Part shown: positions 16,042-25,050 of the stretch, piece by piece
Layout of the letters: every line of letters starts with the position of its first letter
How positions within the stretch are numbered: the first letter of the stretch is position 1
Assembly (NCBI GenBank): GCA_942492885.1
Contig: OW818651.1
Span: 2,046,001 to 2,110,000 of the forward strand
Direction: 5' to 3'
Length of the DNA stretch: 64,000 nucleotides
DNA from: UBA7703 sp942492885
Lineage (GTDB): Bacteria; Bacillota; Clostridia; Christensenellales; CAG-138
Notes under the pieces: model-generated
The model's input: the letters and a program-made list of their open reading frames with translations, nothing else
Databases searched by the model: none
Told to the model about the DNA's origin: nothing
Program-made: the position numbers and the translations under genes

Positions 16042-17979
16042 TTACACGTCCAGATCGACGACGAGCTTGCTGTTTAGCTCAATGAACTCGCGCCGCGGCT
16101 CGACCTTGTCTCCCATCAGGAGAGTAAAGAGCTCGTCCGCCTCGATGGCGTCCTCCACCGTGACCCGCAGCATGATGCGCTGCTCGGGGTCCATGGTCGT
16201 TTCCCAGAGCTGTTCGGGATTCATCTCGCCGAGGCCTTTGTAGCGCTGGATGGTCGGCTTGGGTTCGCGGCCGATCTCGTTGAGCGTCGACTCCAGCTCT
16301 TCGTCGGTATACACATACTTGAGGAAGTTGCCGCGCTTGATTTGAAACAGCGGCGGCTGGGCGATGTAGACATAGCCGTTGTCGATCAGCGGGCGCATAT
16401 GCCGGAAGAAGAACGTCAGCATCAGAATGCGGATATGGCTTCCGTCCACGTCGGCATCCGTCATGCAGATGATCTTGTGGTAGCGAAGCTTGGTCTCATC
16501 AAAGTCCGCGTCCATCCCCGCGCCAAAGGCGGTGATCATCGCGCGGATCTCGGTGTTGGCGAGAATCTTATCGAGCCGCGTTTTTTCGACGTTCAGGATC
16601 TTGCCGCGCAGCGGAAGGATCGCCTGATTCGCGCGGTTTCTGCCCATCTTGGCGCTGCCGCCTGCGCTGTCTCCCTCAACGATGAAAATTTCGCACTTAC
16701 TGGCGTCCTTCTCCTGACAGTCGGCGAGTTTGCCGGGCAGCGAGGTGGAGTCCAGCGCGCTCTTTCTTCTCGTGAGCTCGCGCGCTTTTCTGGCGGCGTC
16801 TCTGGCGCGGGAGGCGGTGATGCATTTTTCGATGACTACCTTCGCGCAGCCGGGGTTCTCCTCGAGAAAGCGGGTTAAGCCGTCCGCCACCGCGCCGTCC
16901 ACGAGCGGGCGGATGTCCGCATTGCCGAGCTTGGTCTTGGTCTGCCCTTCAAACTGCGGCTCCGTGAGCTTGACGGAGATGACGGCGGTCAAGCCTTCGC
17001 GGATATCTTCGCCGGAGAGCGTCGCGTCGTTTTCCTTGAGGATTTTATACTTTTTCGCGTAGTCGTTGATCACGCGGGTGAGCGCGGCCTTAAAGCCAAC
17101 GAGATGCGCGCCGCCCTCGATGGTATTGATGTTATTTGCAAACGTGTAGATGTTCTCGTTGTAGCCGTCGTTGTACTGCATCGCGATTTCGACCGAACCG
17201 GTCTCCAGGCCGTCCTCGAGCCGTTTTGCGGTGTAGAAGATCGGGTCGGGATGCAGCACCTCTTTGTTTTTGTTGAGGTATTGCACAAACGAGATGATGC
17301 CGCCCTCATAGCAAAACGACTTGACGTGCGCGGGTGTCTCGCGCTCGTCGGTGACAGTGATGCGCACGCCGGCGTTGAGAAACGCCAGCTCGCGAAAGCG
17401 GCTGCTCATCGTGTCGAATACAAAATTGACCTCGTCAAAGATCGTATGATCCGGTAGGAACGTGATGATCGTGCCGGTGTCTGTTTCGGCAATGTCGCGC
17501 TCGATGTGCACGTCGTTGATCGGTTCGCCGCGGATGAACTCCTGCACATAGGCATGCCCGTCGCGGTGAATCTCCGCGCGGAGGGTTTCGCTGAGCGCGT
17601 TGACGCAGCTCACGCCCACGCCGTGGAGACCGCCGGAGACCTTGTAGCCTCCGCCGCCGAACTTACCGCCCGCGTGAAGCATCGTCAGCGCCACGGTGAG
17701 GGCGTCCTTGCCCGTTTTCTCGTGCAGGCCGACGGGTATGCCGCGGCCGTTGTCCACGACGGATACGGAGTTGTCCGTATGGATGAAGATTTCGATATGC
17801 GTGCAATAGCCCGCAAGCGCCTCGTCGATGGAGTTATCGACTACCTCGGTGACGAGGTGATGTAGTCCCCGCCCGTCGGTCGAGCCGATATACATGCCCG
17901 GACGGCGGCGCACCGCCTCCAGTCCCTCCAGTACCTGAATTTGAGACGCATCATATTGTTCTTTGTTGGGCAGTTCCAT
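16042..17979 (-). CDS. gyrB: DNA gyrase subunit B
   Basis: The ATPase subunit of gyrase. The 645-residue protein has the GHKL ATPase motifs (EVVDNSIDEALAG, VVDNGRGIPVG, and GGLHGVGVSCVNALS), the transducer region, and the Toprim domain with IVEGDSAGGSAK, PLRGKILNVEK and DADVDGSHIR. It has the short Gram-positive form without the insertion found in Proteobacteria. The ATG at 17979 is used because AGAGGAAG lies about 7 bp upstream and the sequence starts at MELPNKEQYDASQIQVLEGL, the usual beginning. Lies between remB and gyrA in the order normal for Bacillota. Confidence 0.98.
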   Translation of the reverse strand: MELPNKEQYDASQIQVLEGLEAVRRRPGMYIGSTDGRGLHHLVTEVVDNSIDEALAGYCTHIEIFIHTDNSVSVVDNGRGIPVGLHEKTGKDALTVALTMLHAGGKFGGGGYKVSGGLHGVGVSCVNALSETLRAEIHRDGHAYVQEFIRGEPINDVHIERDIAETDTGTIITFLPDHTIFDEVNFVFDTMSSRFRELAFLNAGVRITVTDERETPAHVKSFCYEGGIISFVQYLNKNKEVLHPDPIFYTAKRLEDGLETGSVEIAMQYNDGYNENIYTFANNINTIEGGAHLVGFKAALTRVINDYAKKYKILKENDATLSGEDIREGLTAVISVKLTEPQFEGQTKTKLGNADIRPLVDGAVADGLTRFLEENPGCAKVVIEKCITASRARDAARKARELTRRKSALDSTSLPGKLADCQEKDASKCEIFIVEGDSAGGSAKMGRNRANQAILPLRGKILNVEKTRLDKILANTEIRAMITAFGAGMDADFDETKLRYHKIICMTDADVDGSHIRILMLTFFFRHMRPLIDNGYVYIAQPPLFQIKRGNFLKYVYTDEELESTLNEIGREPKPTIQRYKGLGEMNPEQLWETTMDPEQRIMLRVTVEDAIEADELFTLLMGDKVEPRREFIELNSKLVVDLDV

Positions 17980-18098
17980 AGTGTGCTTCCTCTCTGTCTC
18001 GCAGCGCAATCGCCGATTGCGGGCTTGCGCATCCATTCTTTCTCTTTTTATTAAACCTGCCGCGAAGCGGCTAAAAAACTATTTTATTATCTTTTCCC

Positions 18099-18401
18099 TT
18101 AACCTTGATCCACTGCGGAGATGGTCAGCACCGCGATCTCGTTTAAATATTCTCTGCTGATCTCGCTTTTCCAGCGCTTCTCCAGCGTAGCAGAGGCGAT
18201 ATGGGAGGCAAAGACGCGCTCTCGGTTTCGCTCCTTGAGCACGACGTAGGATTTCGCCTTGCCCACGCACGGGGTCAGCCTGCGCTCGCGCCGTGCCTTC
18301 TCGATAAACGCCTTTGTCGGCGGTGTCATGCCCGTGTCGTTGATCACGAATAAAATCTTATCCAGCGGAATACTCACGTCCGCGCCGATGTGCAGCTGCA
18401 T
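18099..18401 (-). CDS. remB: RemB (YaaB/DUF370) extracellular matrix regulatory protein
   Basis: A 100-residue member of the DUF370 family; in Bacillus subtilis the homologous yaaB product, RemB, lies between recF and gyrB and works with the RemA regulatory protein in matrix-gene control. The N-terminus MQLHIGADVSIPLDKILFVI is characteristic, and the gene order recF-remB-gyrB-gyrA is exactly that of Bacillota. It follows recF by about 20 bp. Here the C-terminal half (RERRLTPCVGKAKSYVVLKER) retains the usual 'put back into expression' strand pattern but no catalytic residues are expected. What it regulates in this organism is unknown. Confidence 0.9.
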   Translation of the reverse strand: MQLHIGADVSIPLDKILFVINDTGMTPPTKAFIEKARRERRLTPCVGKAKSYVVLKERNRERVFASHIASATLEKRWKSEISREYLNEIAVLTISAVDQG

Positions 18402-18422
18402 GCCGTTTTTCTCCCCCCGTCT

Positions 18423-19520
18423 CTAGAGCTCTACCACGCGGCGGTTTGCCACCTGATAGACCTGCATCTGCTCAACCCCCGCCGCCGCCACCTCTTCGAG
18501 GTGTGTACACGATAAAAACGTCTGGCAGTCCTGCGCGGCGATGAGCAACATCTTTTGCCGGTTGCGGTCGAGTTCGGAGAAGACATCGTCCAGCAGCAGG
18601 ATGGGCGAATCCTCCTTCTCTGAGCGGAGAATCTCCAGCTGCGCGAGCTTGAGGCTCAACACCGTCGTGCGCTGCTGCCCCTGGGAGCCGTAGACGCGCA
18701 CATCCGTTCCGCTGACCTTCAACCCAAGATCGTCCCGATGCGGACCCACCGAGGTGCTGCCGCGGTAGACGTCGCGTTCGGCGGTGTCTGACAGCGCGAG
18801 GCGTAATGTTTTCGCTAGATCGCTCGACGACTGCGGGGCAACGTTCGGCTCATATTCTACCAGCAGGGTTTCCGCGCCGTCGGAGAGGGTTTCGTGCTGC
18901 TCCGTGGCGATGACGCTCACGCGGTCGACCAGCTCCATACGGTTGAGGATGATGGAGGCGCCGAGGACGGCAAGCTGCTCGTCCCAGCTTTCCAGCGCGT
19001 CATAGTCCAGCCCGTCCGGGTCTTTGAGCAGGGCGTTTCTTTGCTTGAGCGCGTTGTTGTATTGCTGCAGGGTGTAATAGTACGATGGCCGCAGCTGCGA
19101 GATCGCCATATCGAGAAAGCGCCTGCGCTCGCCGGGGCCATCTTTGACGAGGGAGAGGTCTTCGGGCGCGAACATGACCACGTTGAGACAGCCTAAGAGC
19201 TCGCCCGAGCGGGAGAGCGGCGAACCGTCGATGGTAATCTTCTTGCGCTCACCGGGAAAGAGTTTGCATTCGATTCTGCGCGGGCCTCCGCGTGTGTCTA
19301 CATCCACCGCGACGCTGGCAAACGATTCGCCTGCGCGGATCATCTCGCTGTCGCGAATCGTGCGGTGGCTGCGGCCGAGTGAGCATAAAAAGAGCGACTC
19401 CAGCACGTTGGTCTTGCCAGCAGCGTTTTCACCCGTCAGCACACAAAGGCCCGCATCCGGGCGTAGGGAGAGAGACGGATAATTTCTGAAATTGACAAGT
19501 CGAAGGCCGGTGACGCGCAT
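18423..19520 (-). CDS. recF: DNA replication and repair protein RecF
   Basis: An SMC-like ATPase that helps load RecA at gapped DNA. The Walker A GENAAGKTNVLE is near residue 33, the ABC signature-like GSQGQQRTTVLSLKLAQ and the Walker B ILLLDDVFSELD are in the C-terminal third. Length of 365 residues is typical. The start is uncertain: the ATG at 19520 begins at MRVTGLRLVNFRNY as in other RecF proteins but GGGGAAG is 16 bp away, while a TTG at 19535 lies only 4 bp after that sequence. It is the first gene of the gyrase operon here; dnaA and dnaN, which normally precede it, are absent and a CotH/VTC operon lies upstream instead. Confidence 0.95.
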   Translation of the reverse strand: MRVTGLRLVNFRNYPSLSLRPDAGLCVLTGENAAGKTNVLESLFLCSLGRSHRTIRDSEMIRAGESFASVAVDVDTRGGPRRIECKLFPGERKKITIDGSPLSRSGELLGCLNVVMFAPEDLSLVKDGPGERRRFLDMAISQLRPSYYYTLQQYNNALKQRNALLKDPDGLDYDALESWDEQLAVLGASIILNRMELVDRVSVIATEQHETLSDGAETLLVEYEPNVAPQSSSDLAKTLRLALSDTAERDVYRGSTSVGPHRDDLGLKVSGTDVRVYGSQGQQRTTVLSLKLAQLEILRSEKEDSPILLLDDVFSELDRNRQKMLLIAAQDCQTFLSCTHLEEVAAAGVEQMQVYQVANRRVVEL

Positions 19521-19559
19521 GCTGCCGCTGCTCAAACTTCCCCTAATTTATTCCTAATT

Positions 19560-19588
19560 AGTATACCACGTTTTATAGATACTGTATA
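19560..19588 (-). promoter_or_regulatory. Promoter of recF-remB-gyrB-gyrA
   Basis: Minus-strand TATACA (19583-19588, four of six -35 consensus bases), 17-bp spacer, TATACT (19560-19565), in an A/T-rich stretch about 40 bp before recF. Confidence 0.65.
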
Positions 19589-19713
19589 TATATTATAGAT
19601 AAGAACTGCCGTTTTTTGGTGAATTCAGGTGAGTTTTATGCAGAAATACACGGGTTTTTCGCGTTCTTTTTCCACTGCCTGCGCCGCAGGCGCAATCCCC
19701 CCTTTTCTCCGCG

Positions 19714-19758
19714 CAAAAACAGCCGGAAAGACGGGAAATCCGTCTTCCGGCTGTTTTG
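19714..19758 (-). terminator. Terminator of the cotH-VTC-DUF4956 operon
   Basis: Long hairpin: AAAACAGCCGGAAGACGG on the minus strand pairs, with one bulge, with CCGTCTTTCCGGCTGTTTT, followed by T residues. It is 26 bp after the DUF4956 stop codon. Confidence 0.85.
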
Positions 19759-19783
19759 ATTGAATTCCGCTTTTCGGAAAAGT

Positions 19784-20476
19784 TTACGAGAGCAAGTCTC
19801 CCTGATGCGCGACAAGTGTTGCGTCGAAGACGCCCGGCACACGCAGGAACTTATCGACAAAGTCCGTGTCGCTCTCGCGGATGCGCAGCTCGATGGTGAG
19901 CTCGATGCCGTCATGCTGGACGGTCTTGCTCTTGATGTGCGCCTTGGGCAGCTGGCGGATCAATCCCTTGATCTGCTGGCTGGCGCGGTCGTCAAAGTGC
20001 AGGATGAGCAGGTACGGCATGGTGCCGCTGCCCTTGATGGAGGTGATGATGACCATGATTACTCCGATCACCAGCGCGCCGATGAGGCCGACATCCACAA
20101 ACCCTGCTCCCAGCGCAAGCCCTTCGCCCACCGCCCAGAACATATAGACCGTATCGATCGGGTCCTTGATCGCGGTTCTGAAACGCACGATGGACAGCGC
20201 GCCGACCATGCCCAGCGAGAGCGTGAGGTTGGAGCTGATGAGCATGATGACCATCGCGGACACCATCGTCAGCAGAACCAGGCTCAGGGCAAACGAGCGC
20301 GAATACACAACCCCCGCGAACGTCTTTTTGTAGATGAAATAGAGAAATCCGCCGATGCCCAGCGCGATGACCAAAGTCAAGATCACCTGCAGGGGATTGA
20401 GCGTGCTCGAAAAGAGCTCCTTGATGTTGAACGCGGTTGTGAGAGAATCGCCCTCCGCGTACAGAACTGAATTCAT
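19784..20476 (-). CDS. DUF4956 membrane protein of the polyphosphate polymerase/CotH operon
   Basis: A 230-residue membrane protein with four hydrophobic segments in the first 150 residues and a soluble C-terminal domain of about 75 residues that resembles an ACT-like regulatory fold (MPYLLILHFDDRASQQIKGLIRQLPKA). The sequence LGMVGALSIVRFRTAIKDPIDTVYMFWAVGEGLALGAG is the DUF4956 signature. It is the last gene of a three-gene operon after a VTC-domain polymerase and a CotH protein, a combination that recurs in Clostridia and Actinobacteria. Biochemical function is not established; a membrane partner of the polymerase is a reasonable guess. Start ATG 20476 has GGAGGTAAC just upstream. Confidence 0.85.
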   Translation of the reverse strand: MNSVLYAEGDSLTTAFNIKELFSSTLNPLQVILTLVIALGIGGFLYFIYKKTFAGVVYSRSFALSLVLLTMVSAMVIMLISSNLTLSLGMVGALSIVRFRTAIKDPIDTVYMFWAVGEGLALGAGFVDVGLIGALVIGVIMVIITSIKGSGTMPYLLILHFDDRASQQIKGLIRQLPKAHIKSKTVQHDGIELTIELRIRESDTDFVDKFLRVPGVFDATLVAHQGDLLS

Positions 20477-20537
20477 ACGTTACCTCCTTAACATCATCCT
20501 GATGAAGAAATCTATGGCTAGCGCACCCGCGCTTGGC

Positions 20538-21251
20538 TTAAAACTCAAACTGGCGGCAGAAGACGTATTTGCTCGCCGCCGTGCGCTGGGCTGCTCCCAG
20601 TGTGAGCAGCTCCTGCACATACTGCGGCATGCTCTCGTTGAACTTAATCTCGAGTATCATGCAGTTGCGCAAATCCCAGACGGGATAGGTGATCACGTTC
20701 GGGTTAAACAGGTCTGTGCTGCGCATCGCGGTGCGAACGTCTTTGTCAAACGTGATGCGCACATCCTCCGCGGGGAACACATAAGGCTCCCGCACATAGT
20801 CCACCAGCACCTTGGGCTTGAGATGGTTTGCCTTGAAGATGCCGTAAAACTGCATCGCAAAGGGGCTGTCGTTGTGCTTGAGGCACTCAAGGTTGCCGCG
20901 GACGATCTCGTCGCAGTCCTGCCGGCTTAAAGTGACGCTGTCCTTCTTGATGTATTGTCCCTCTTTGTGCTTGCGCTCGAGCTTGATTGCGCTGTCCGAA
21001 AGATTGTAAATCCGGATGCGGAACTTATCGCGCGAACCCACGCCGCTGGATTTTTCCCAGAGCGCGGTGTCAAACGGGTCGTCGAAATACAAGCTGCGGA
21101 TGGCATACTCTCCTCCGTTGATGGAGGCATGATAATCCTGCTTGAGACACGCCTTGATGCGCATACTCAAGAGTTTATGCTCCCCTTCGGAGATGATATA
21201 TTTCAATTCGTGCCGGTACTGCTTGCCGGGAAGCGCTTGTTTATCCGCCAT
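20538..21251 (-). CDS. VTC-domain polyphosphate polymerase
   Basis: A 237-residue VTC domain, related to the catalytic tunnel of yeast Vtc4, which makes polyphosphate from ATP. Seen family features: RHELKYIISEGEHKLLSMRI at the N-terminus with a conserved Arg/Lys pair, YAIRSLYFDDPFDTALWEK, RDKFRIRIYN, LERKHKEGQYIKKDSVTLS and LEIKFNESMPQYV near the C-terminus, whose basic residues and Glu line the tunnel. Lacks the SPX and membrane parts of the eukaryotic protein. The start overlaps the end of cotH by 11 bp, so translation is coupled. Whether the substrate is ATP or another polyphosphate donor is not visible. Confidence 0.88.
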   Translation of the reverse strand: MADKQALPGKQYRHELKYIISEGEHKLLSMRIKACLKQDYHASINGGEYAIRSLYFDDPFDTALWEKSSGVGSRDKFRIRIYNLSDSAIKLERKHKEGQYIKKDSVTLSRQDCDEIVRGNLECLKHNDSPFAMQFYGIFKANHLKPKVLVDYVREPYVFPAEDVRITFDKDVRTAMRSTDLFNPNVITYPVWDLRNCMILEIKFNESMPQYVQELLTLGAAQRTAASKYVFCRQFEF

Positions 21252-24200
21252 TTGTTGTTTCTTCCAATGTCGTTGTGCGGCCGAAGATCGTGTTCATCTC
21301 CGAATCGCTGAGGCTGAAATAGTTCTGCACGTATTTCAGGGCGTAGTTTTGATAGTTATCTGCGTAGGCGCGGATGTGGTCGCAGTGCTGCTGCCAGGAG
21401 GAGTAATTGATGCCGTCCCAAAGGTCGACGTCATACTTCATCTCCGCGTCGATGTTGCCCTGCAGGCGATCCACCATCGCGTTGATCTTCTCCGGCGTAT
21501 ACACGTCGTTGATCATCAGCGCGACTTTTTCGAGAAACATCTGCCGGAAGGTCGCGTTGTTCAGCAACGCACGGATGAGCACCGTGGAAGCTGCTTTTGC
21601 ATTACCGTGTCCCTCCGGATGAAAATAACGCGAGAAGAAGTCCCTGCGATAACCCGAGGTAGCCGTATCGGAGTTGTCGTCATTCCGGTTCATCGCCCAG
21701 CAGAAGTCGGTGAAGATCCAACGCCATTTGTTGTCGTATTCCGCGCTTCGCCAATACTTGATGTTCGCCGAATCCGTGTTGCCGACGATGATCTCCGCCG
21801 CGACATAGGTTGCGTAGTTCTCCGCGTCCATCATCGTGTTGATATAATCGTAATTTGCCGAATCGCTTAGGTCGTGGCTACCGGCCCACTCAACCATCTC
21901 GGTGTAGTCTTCCCAGCCGTCGCCCGCGAGCACACAAAACTGGTTTCCGTTACCAAACAGCATGTCGACCGATTTTGGGTTAGACAGGTGGAATCGCGAT
22001 GCCACAAAGTGCTCCGTGATCTTCTCCATGAAATCGTACACGCCCCAGTACTTGCCGTTGAGCAGTACGACGACCTGCTTGTGCGCCTGTACGATGACCG
22101 CGCGGTCTTCCGGCAAGCCTGTGTTGCCCTCTTCAAAGAGCGAGGTCATGAGATTGTCGCGAATGCGGCTAAAGGTCGAGTCTTGTCCGCTTGCGCGAAG
22201 GATCAGGGATTTATAGCTCGTCGCCGTTCGATTCTCAAAGAACGGATAGCTGAACACGGAGTCACCGTATGCGCCGCGCGCGATCAGCGCGAGACCCTTT
22301 TGTTCACCAAATCGTGAAAACTGACCTTGAATCTGAATTGCCCCATCGCCACTATAAAGGGTTTGCCCGTTGGCGTCGATATAGTCAAAATGTACGTCCC
22401 GTTCCCAGGTCCTGCCAAGCGGATCGGGATGCGACTTTGGTTGCGCCCAGAAGTTCAGCAAATTCCAGTTCGTATCATTTTTTGCAATGGTGATTTGCAG
22501 CGGATCCGTTCCTACACCGGTGGCTTCCGCATAATCGGCACCGGCGACATAGATCCCGATCTCCGGATCCCAAAGGTTCTTCGGGTCGGTGACGATGCTC
22601 ACCACCGGCAGCGTATACTTATGGCTTTCCACCGTGGTTTGGCCGGTATAGATCACATACGTCTGGCTGGCGGTGTCACTGCCGTTGTAGCCGCTCTTAA
22701 ACGCGCGCACGCGCAATACCGTGGTCTTGCTGAGCGAAATTGAGCCGTTGTAGCGCGGGCTGCTTTCCAGCGGAACGGTTCCGTCCGTGGTGTAGGTGAC
22801 GGTGCAGCCCTCCGGCACCTCGACGCTGACGCTCTGTGCGCTATCAAACGTGCCGCCGGGGGTTGTGATCTTGGGCTCCGGCGCATAGCCCGCCGTGCCG
22901 TTGCTGTTGGCGGCGTCCGGCGTGGGCTTTGCGTAAAAGAACAGGTTAGTGTCCGTGCGCCCGTAGCTCACGTCCGCGTGACCCTTTGGCACGAGCAGTT
23001 TATCGAGAATCACGCCGTCCGGCTGAAAGAGAAAAACGACGTCCCCGTCCGCAGACAGTCCGAAGTTCGTCTCTAGATTATTTTTTTTTTGCGCATCGGC
23101 AACGTTTTTACCCGACGCTTGAACCGTTAAATATTCGCCCGCATTGAGCGTTACGTCGGGAAACACCCACTTGGCGGGGTTCTTTGCGTTGTTACTCAGC
23201 GCATAACCCGCCAGTGAAACGGGAGAGCTTGAAGTGTTGTGGATCTCGATCCAGTCGTAATACTCGCCGTCGGGCTGTTTGAGCAAGGAGACGTTTGCGT
23301 TGGATACCTCGGAGATGACGATATTGCCCTTTCCGTAGGAGAGCGTGCGCATAAACGCTTCTAGCCCCGTGTTGTTGTTGGTATAGCCCGGCGTGGGTTG
23401 GGACGTGGTCGTCCATTCGCCCGTGCCGTCGGGATTACGCGTAAAGCTGATGTCCGTGTTGGCGCGGGTGTAGTCATATTGATCGAGGATGCGTCCCGCG
23501 GGCGTGGAGAACACCACGCTCTCGGAATAGGCGGCAAGCCCGAAAGGCGCCTCGATTTTGTCCGCGCCGTTTGGCGTCTCTCTGCCGGTGAGGTAGATGA
23601 GCAGCACGCCGTTAGCGGGAATCATCGTGCCCGCGGGCAGCGTGTATTTCAGCGGCTGGGTCGGCGAATCCGAAATGCCGAATCCGCTTAAATCTACTTC
23701 CGCGCCTGTGGTGTTGTAGAGCTCCATCCAGTCGCAATATGCGCCGTCCGGGCCAACGAGCGTGGAGGCGTTGCTCGCCATAAACTCGTTGAGGTAGACG
23801 CCGTTGGTCTCCTCGGCGGAGGCGGACAAAGTTGCGAGATACTGTGCCGCGCCGTCGGTTGTGTTTGCGTAGCCGGGGCTGGGCAGCATCTCGTTCCACG
23901 CGGTGGTGTCCTCCGCGCCGCGCCCGAGCGAATAGCCGCTGGTGACGGGCTTGAGGGTGATGCTGTCCACGAGCTTGCCCGAGACGTTGGAGAGAATCAC
24001 ATCGTCCGAGGCGGAGAGCTTAAAGGGCGTGTGGAGTTTTCCGCGCGTGGGGTCCCCGCTGCAAAACACGACAAGATACCCGCGCGGTTCGAGAACCGAA
24101 CCCTCGGGGAATGTCCACTTCGCGGCAGAGATCAGCTCGTCCGCCAAACCAAAGCCGGAGATGTCCAGGCGGCTGTCGGTGTTGTTATACACCTCGATCC

Positions 24201-24405
24201 AGTCCGGAAAATCGCCTGTTTCGTCGGGAACGGAGCCTTTGTTGCTCGTCATCACCTCGTTGATCTGAATCTGTCCGAGGTTCTCGTTTTCAACCTTTCC
24301 GCCACCCTTTGTTAAATAAAGAATGAGCGCAACCGCACTGACCGCAACCAGTACGACAACGAGCAGCTTTCGCGCGCCGGATGCTCTCCTTCTTCGTTTT
24401 GCCAT
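21241..24405 (-). CDS. CotH kinase family protein with three lamin-tail domains and a CHB_HEX_C domain
   Basis: A 1054-residue surface protein. Residues 12-33 are an N-terminal signal anchor. Three lamin-tail domains follow (about 45-180, 203-340, 361-495), each with the pattern INEVM/NEFMAS, DW(I/M)E(V/L)YN, and SGFGLSD. A chitobiase/hexosaminidase C-terminal-like domain (about 510-585, ITTPGGTF, TYTTDGTVP) precedes the CotH domain (about 595-1040: LPVVSIVTDP, SLILRASGQDSTFSRIRD, LNGKYWGVYDFMEKIT, and the metal-binding IFTDFCWAMNRND). CotH proteins are atypical protein kinases in spore coats; the Bacteroidota/Clostridia versions with lamin tails are uncharacterised. The ATG at 24405 follows AAAGGAG by 9 bp. 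A run of ten A residues in the coding strand (23081-23090) lies in the third lamin-tail domain. First gene of the VTC-DUF4956 operon. Confidence 0.9.
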   Translation of the reverse strand: MAKRRRRASGARKLLVVVLVAVSAVALILYLTKGGGKVENENLGQIQINEVMTSNKGSVPDETGDFPDWIEVYNNTDSRLDISGFGLADELISAAKWTFPEGSVLEPRGYLVVFCSGDPTRGKLHTPFKLSASDDVILSNVSGKLVDSITLKPVTSGYSLGRGAEDTTAWNEMLPSPGYANTTDGAAQYLATLSASAEETNGVYLNEFMASNASTLVGPDGAYCDWMELYNTTGAEVDLSGFGISDSPTQPLKYTLPAGTMIPANGVLLIYLTGRETPNGADKIEAPFGLAAYSESVVFSTPAGRILDQYDYTRANTDISFTRNPDGTGEWTTTSQPTPGYTNNNTGLEAFMRTLSYGKGNIVISEVSNANVSLLKQPDGEYYDWIEIHNTSSSPVSLAGYALSNNAKNPAKWVFPDVTLNAGEYLTVQASGKNVADAQKKNNLETNFGLSADGDVVFLFQPDGVILDKLLVPKGHADVSYGRTDTNLFFYAKPTPDAANSNGTAGYAPEPKITTPGGTFDSAQSVSVEVPEGCTVTYTTDGTVPLESSPRYNGSISLSKTTVLRVRAFKSGYNGSDTASQTYVIYTGQTTVESHKYTLPVVSIVTDPKNLWDPEIGIYVAGADYAEATGVGTDPLQITIAKNDTNWNLLNFWAQPKSHPDPLGRTWERDVHFDYIDANGQTLYSGDGAIQIQGQFSRFGEQKGLALIARGAYGDSVFSYPFFENRTATSYKSLILRASGQDSTFSRIRDNLMTSLFEEGNTGLPEDRAVIVQAHKQVVVLLNGKYWGVYDFMEKITEHFVASRFHLSNPKSVDMLFGNGNQFCVLAGDGWEDYTEMVEWAGSHDLSDSANYDYINTMMDAENYATYVAAEIIVGNTDSANIKYWRSAEYDNKWRWIFTDFCWAMNRNDDNSDTATSGYRRDFFSRYFHPEGHGNAKAASTVLIRALLNNATFRQMFLEKVALMINDVYTPEKINAMVDRLQGNIDAEMKYDVDLWDGINYSSWQQHCDHIRAYADNYQNYALKYVQNYFSLSDSEMNTIFGRTTTLEETTNGG

Positions 24406-24592
24406 GAATTGGTGCTCCTTTCGCGAAACTGCGGCTGAGCAATTTCGCAACGTCTAGTGTACCATAAGCCCGTTGCCGTGCCAATGATACCCCATGATTA
24501 TTCACAAAATGTCCGAAATATCAACGTATTCGCTCCACAGGTGTGTTTTTGTCAATTTTCACGATTTTCCACCCTGCGAACGGTCAAATCGC

Positions 24593-25045
24593 TTACAAAA
24601 CCCCCAGCAGCACCACCGCGACCACGAGTGCGATGCCGAAAAACACGCAGCCCAGAATCGTAAACACGCGGGTAAACGTGCGCATCTGCCGCGCGTCTTC
24701 TTCGATATAAATGCGCCCGATGTTCGCCGGATCATAGTAGACCCCGACGCTCTGACCTACGAGCAGGTTACTCATGCCCGTGTAATTGGAGACGTATTGC
24801 AGCGGTCTGCCGTCGATAGTGAAGCTATACACCGCGCGAAGGCCCGTCGTGCCAAACTGCGTCTGCATGGCGCTGACCGTTCCCTCGGTATAGGCGGTGC
24901 AGAGGCTTTGCTTGTGGTTCATCGAGGCGTTGACGGCAAAGCCGACGATCAGGAAGATCAGCCCCAGCAGCCCGAACGTGCCGGAGAAGATGATCGTAAA
25001 AAGCGCTGCGAATGTGATATTGGTTGCCGGAATCATCATGTCCAT
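24593..25045 (-). CDS. DUF3592-type membrane protein
   Basis: A 150-residue protein with an N-terminal transmembrane segment (about 10-38), an extracytoplasmic beta-domain (about 45-115) and a C-terminal transmembrane segment (about 122-148). The middle part, AYTEGTVSAMQTQF ... AVYSFTIDGRPLQYVSNY ... LVGQSVGVYYDPANIGRIYIEED, is the DUF3592 pattern. Function unknown. It starts 5 bp after the rarA stop in the same direction and is likely co-transcribed with it, though a functional link is not implied. Confidence 0.8.
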   Translation of the reverse strand: MDMMIPATNITFAALFTIIFSGTFGLLGLIFLIVGFAVNASMNHKQSLCTAYTEGTVSAMQTQFGTTGLRAVYSFTIDGRPLQYVSNYTGMSNLLVGQSVGVYYDPANIGRIYIEEDARQMRTFTRVFTILGCVFFGIALVVAVVLLGVL

Positions 25046-25050
25046 TTTCT

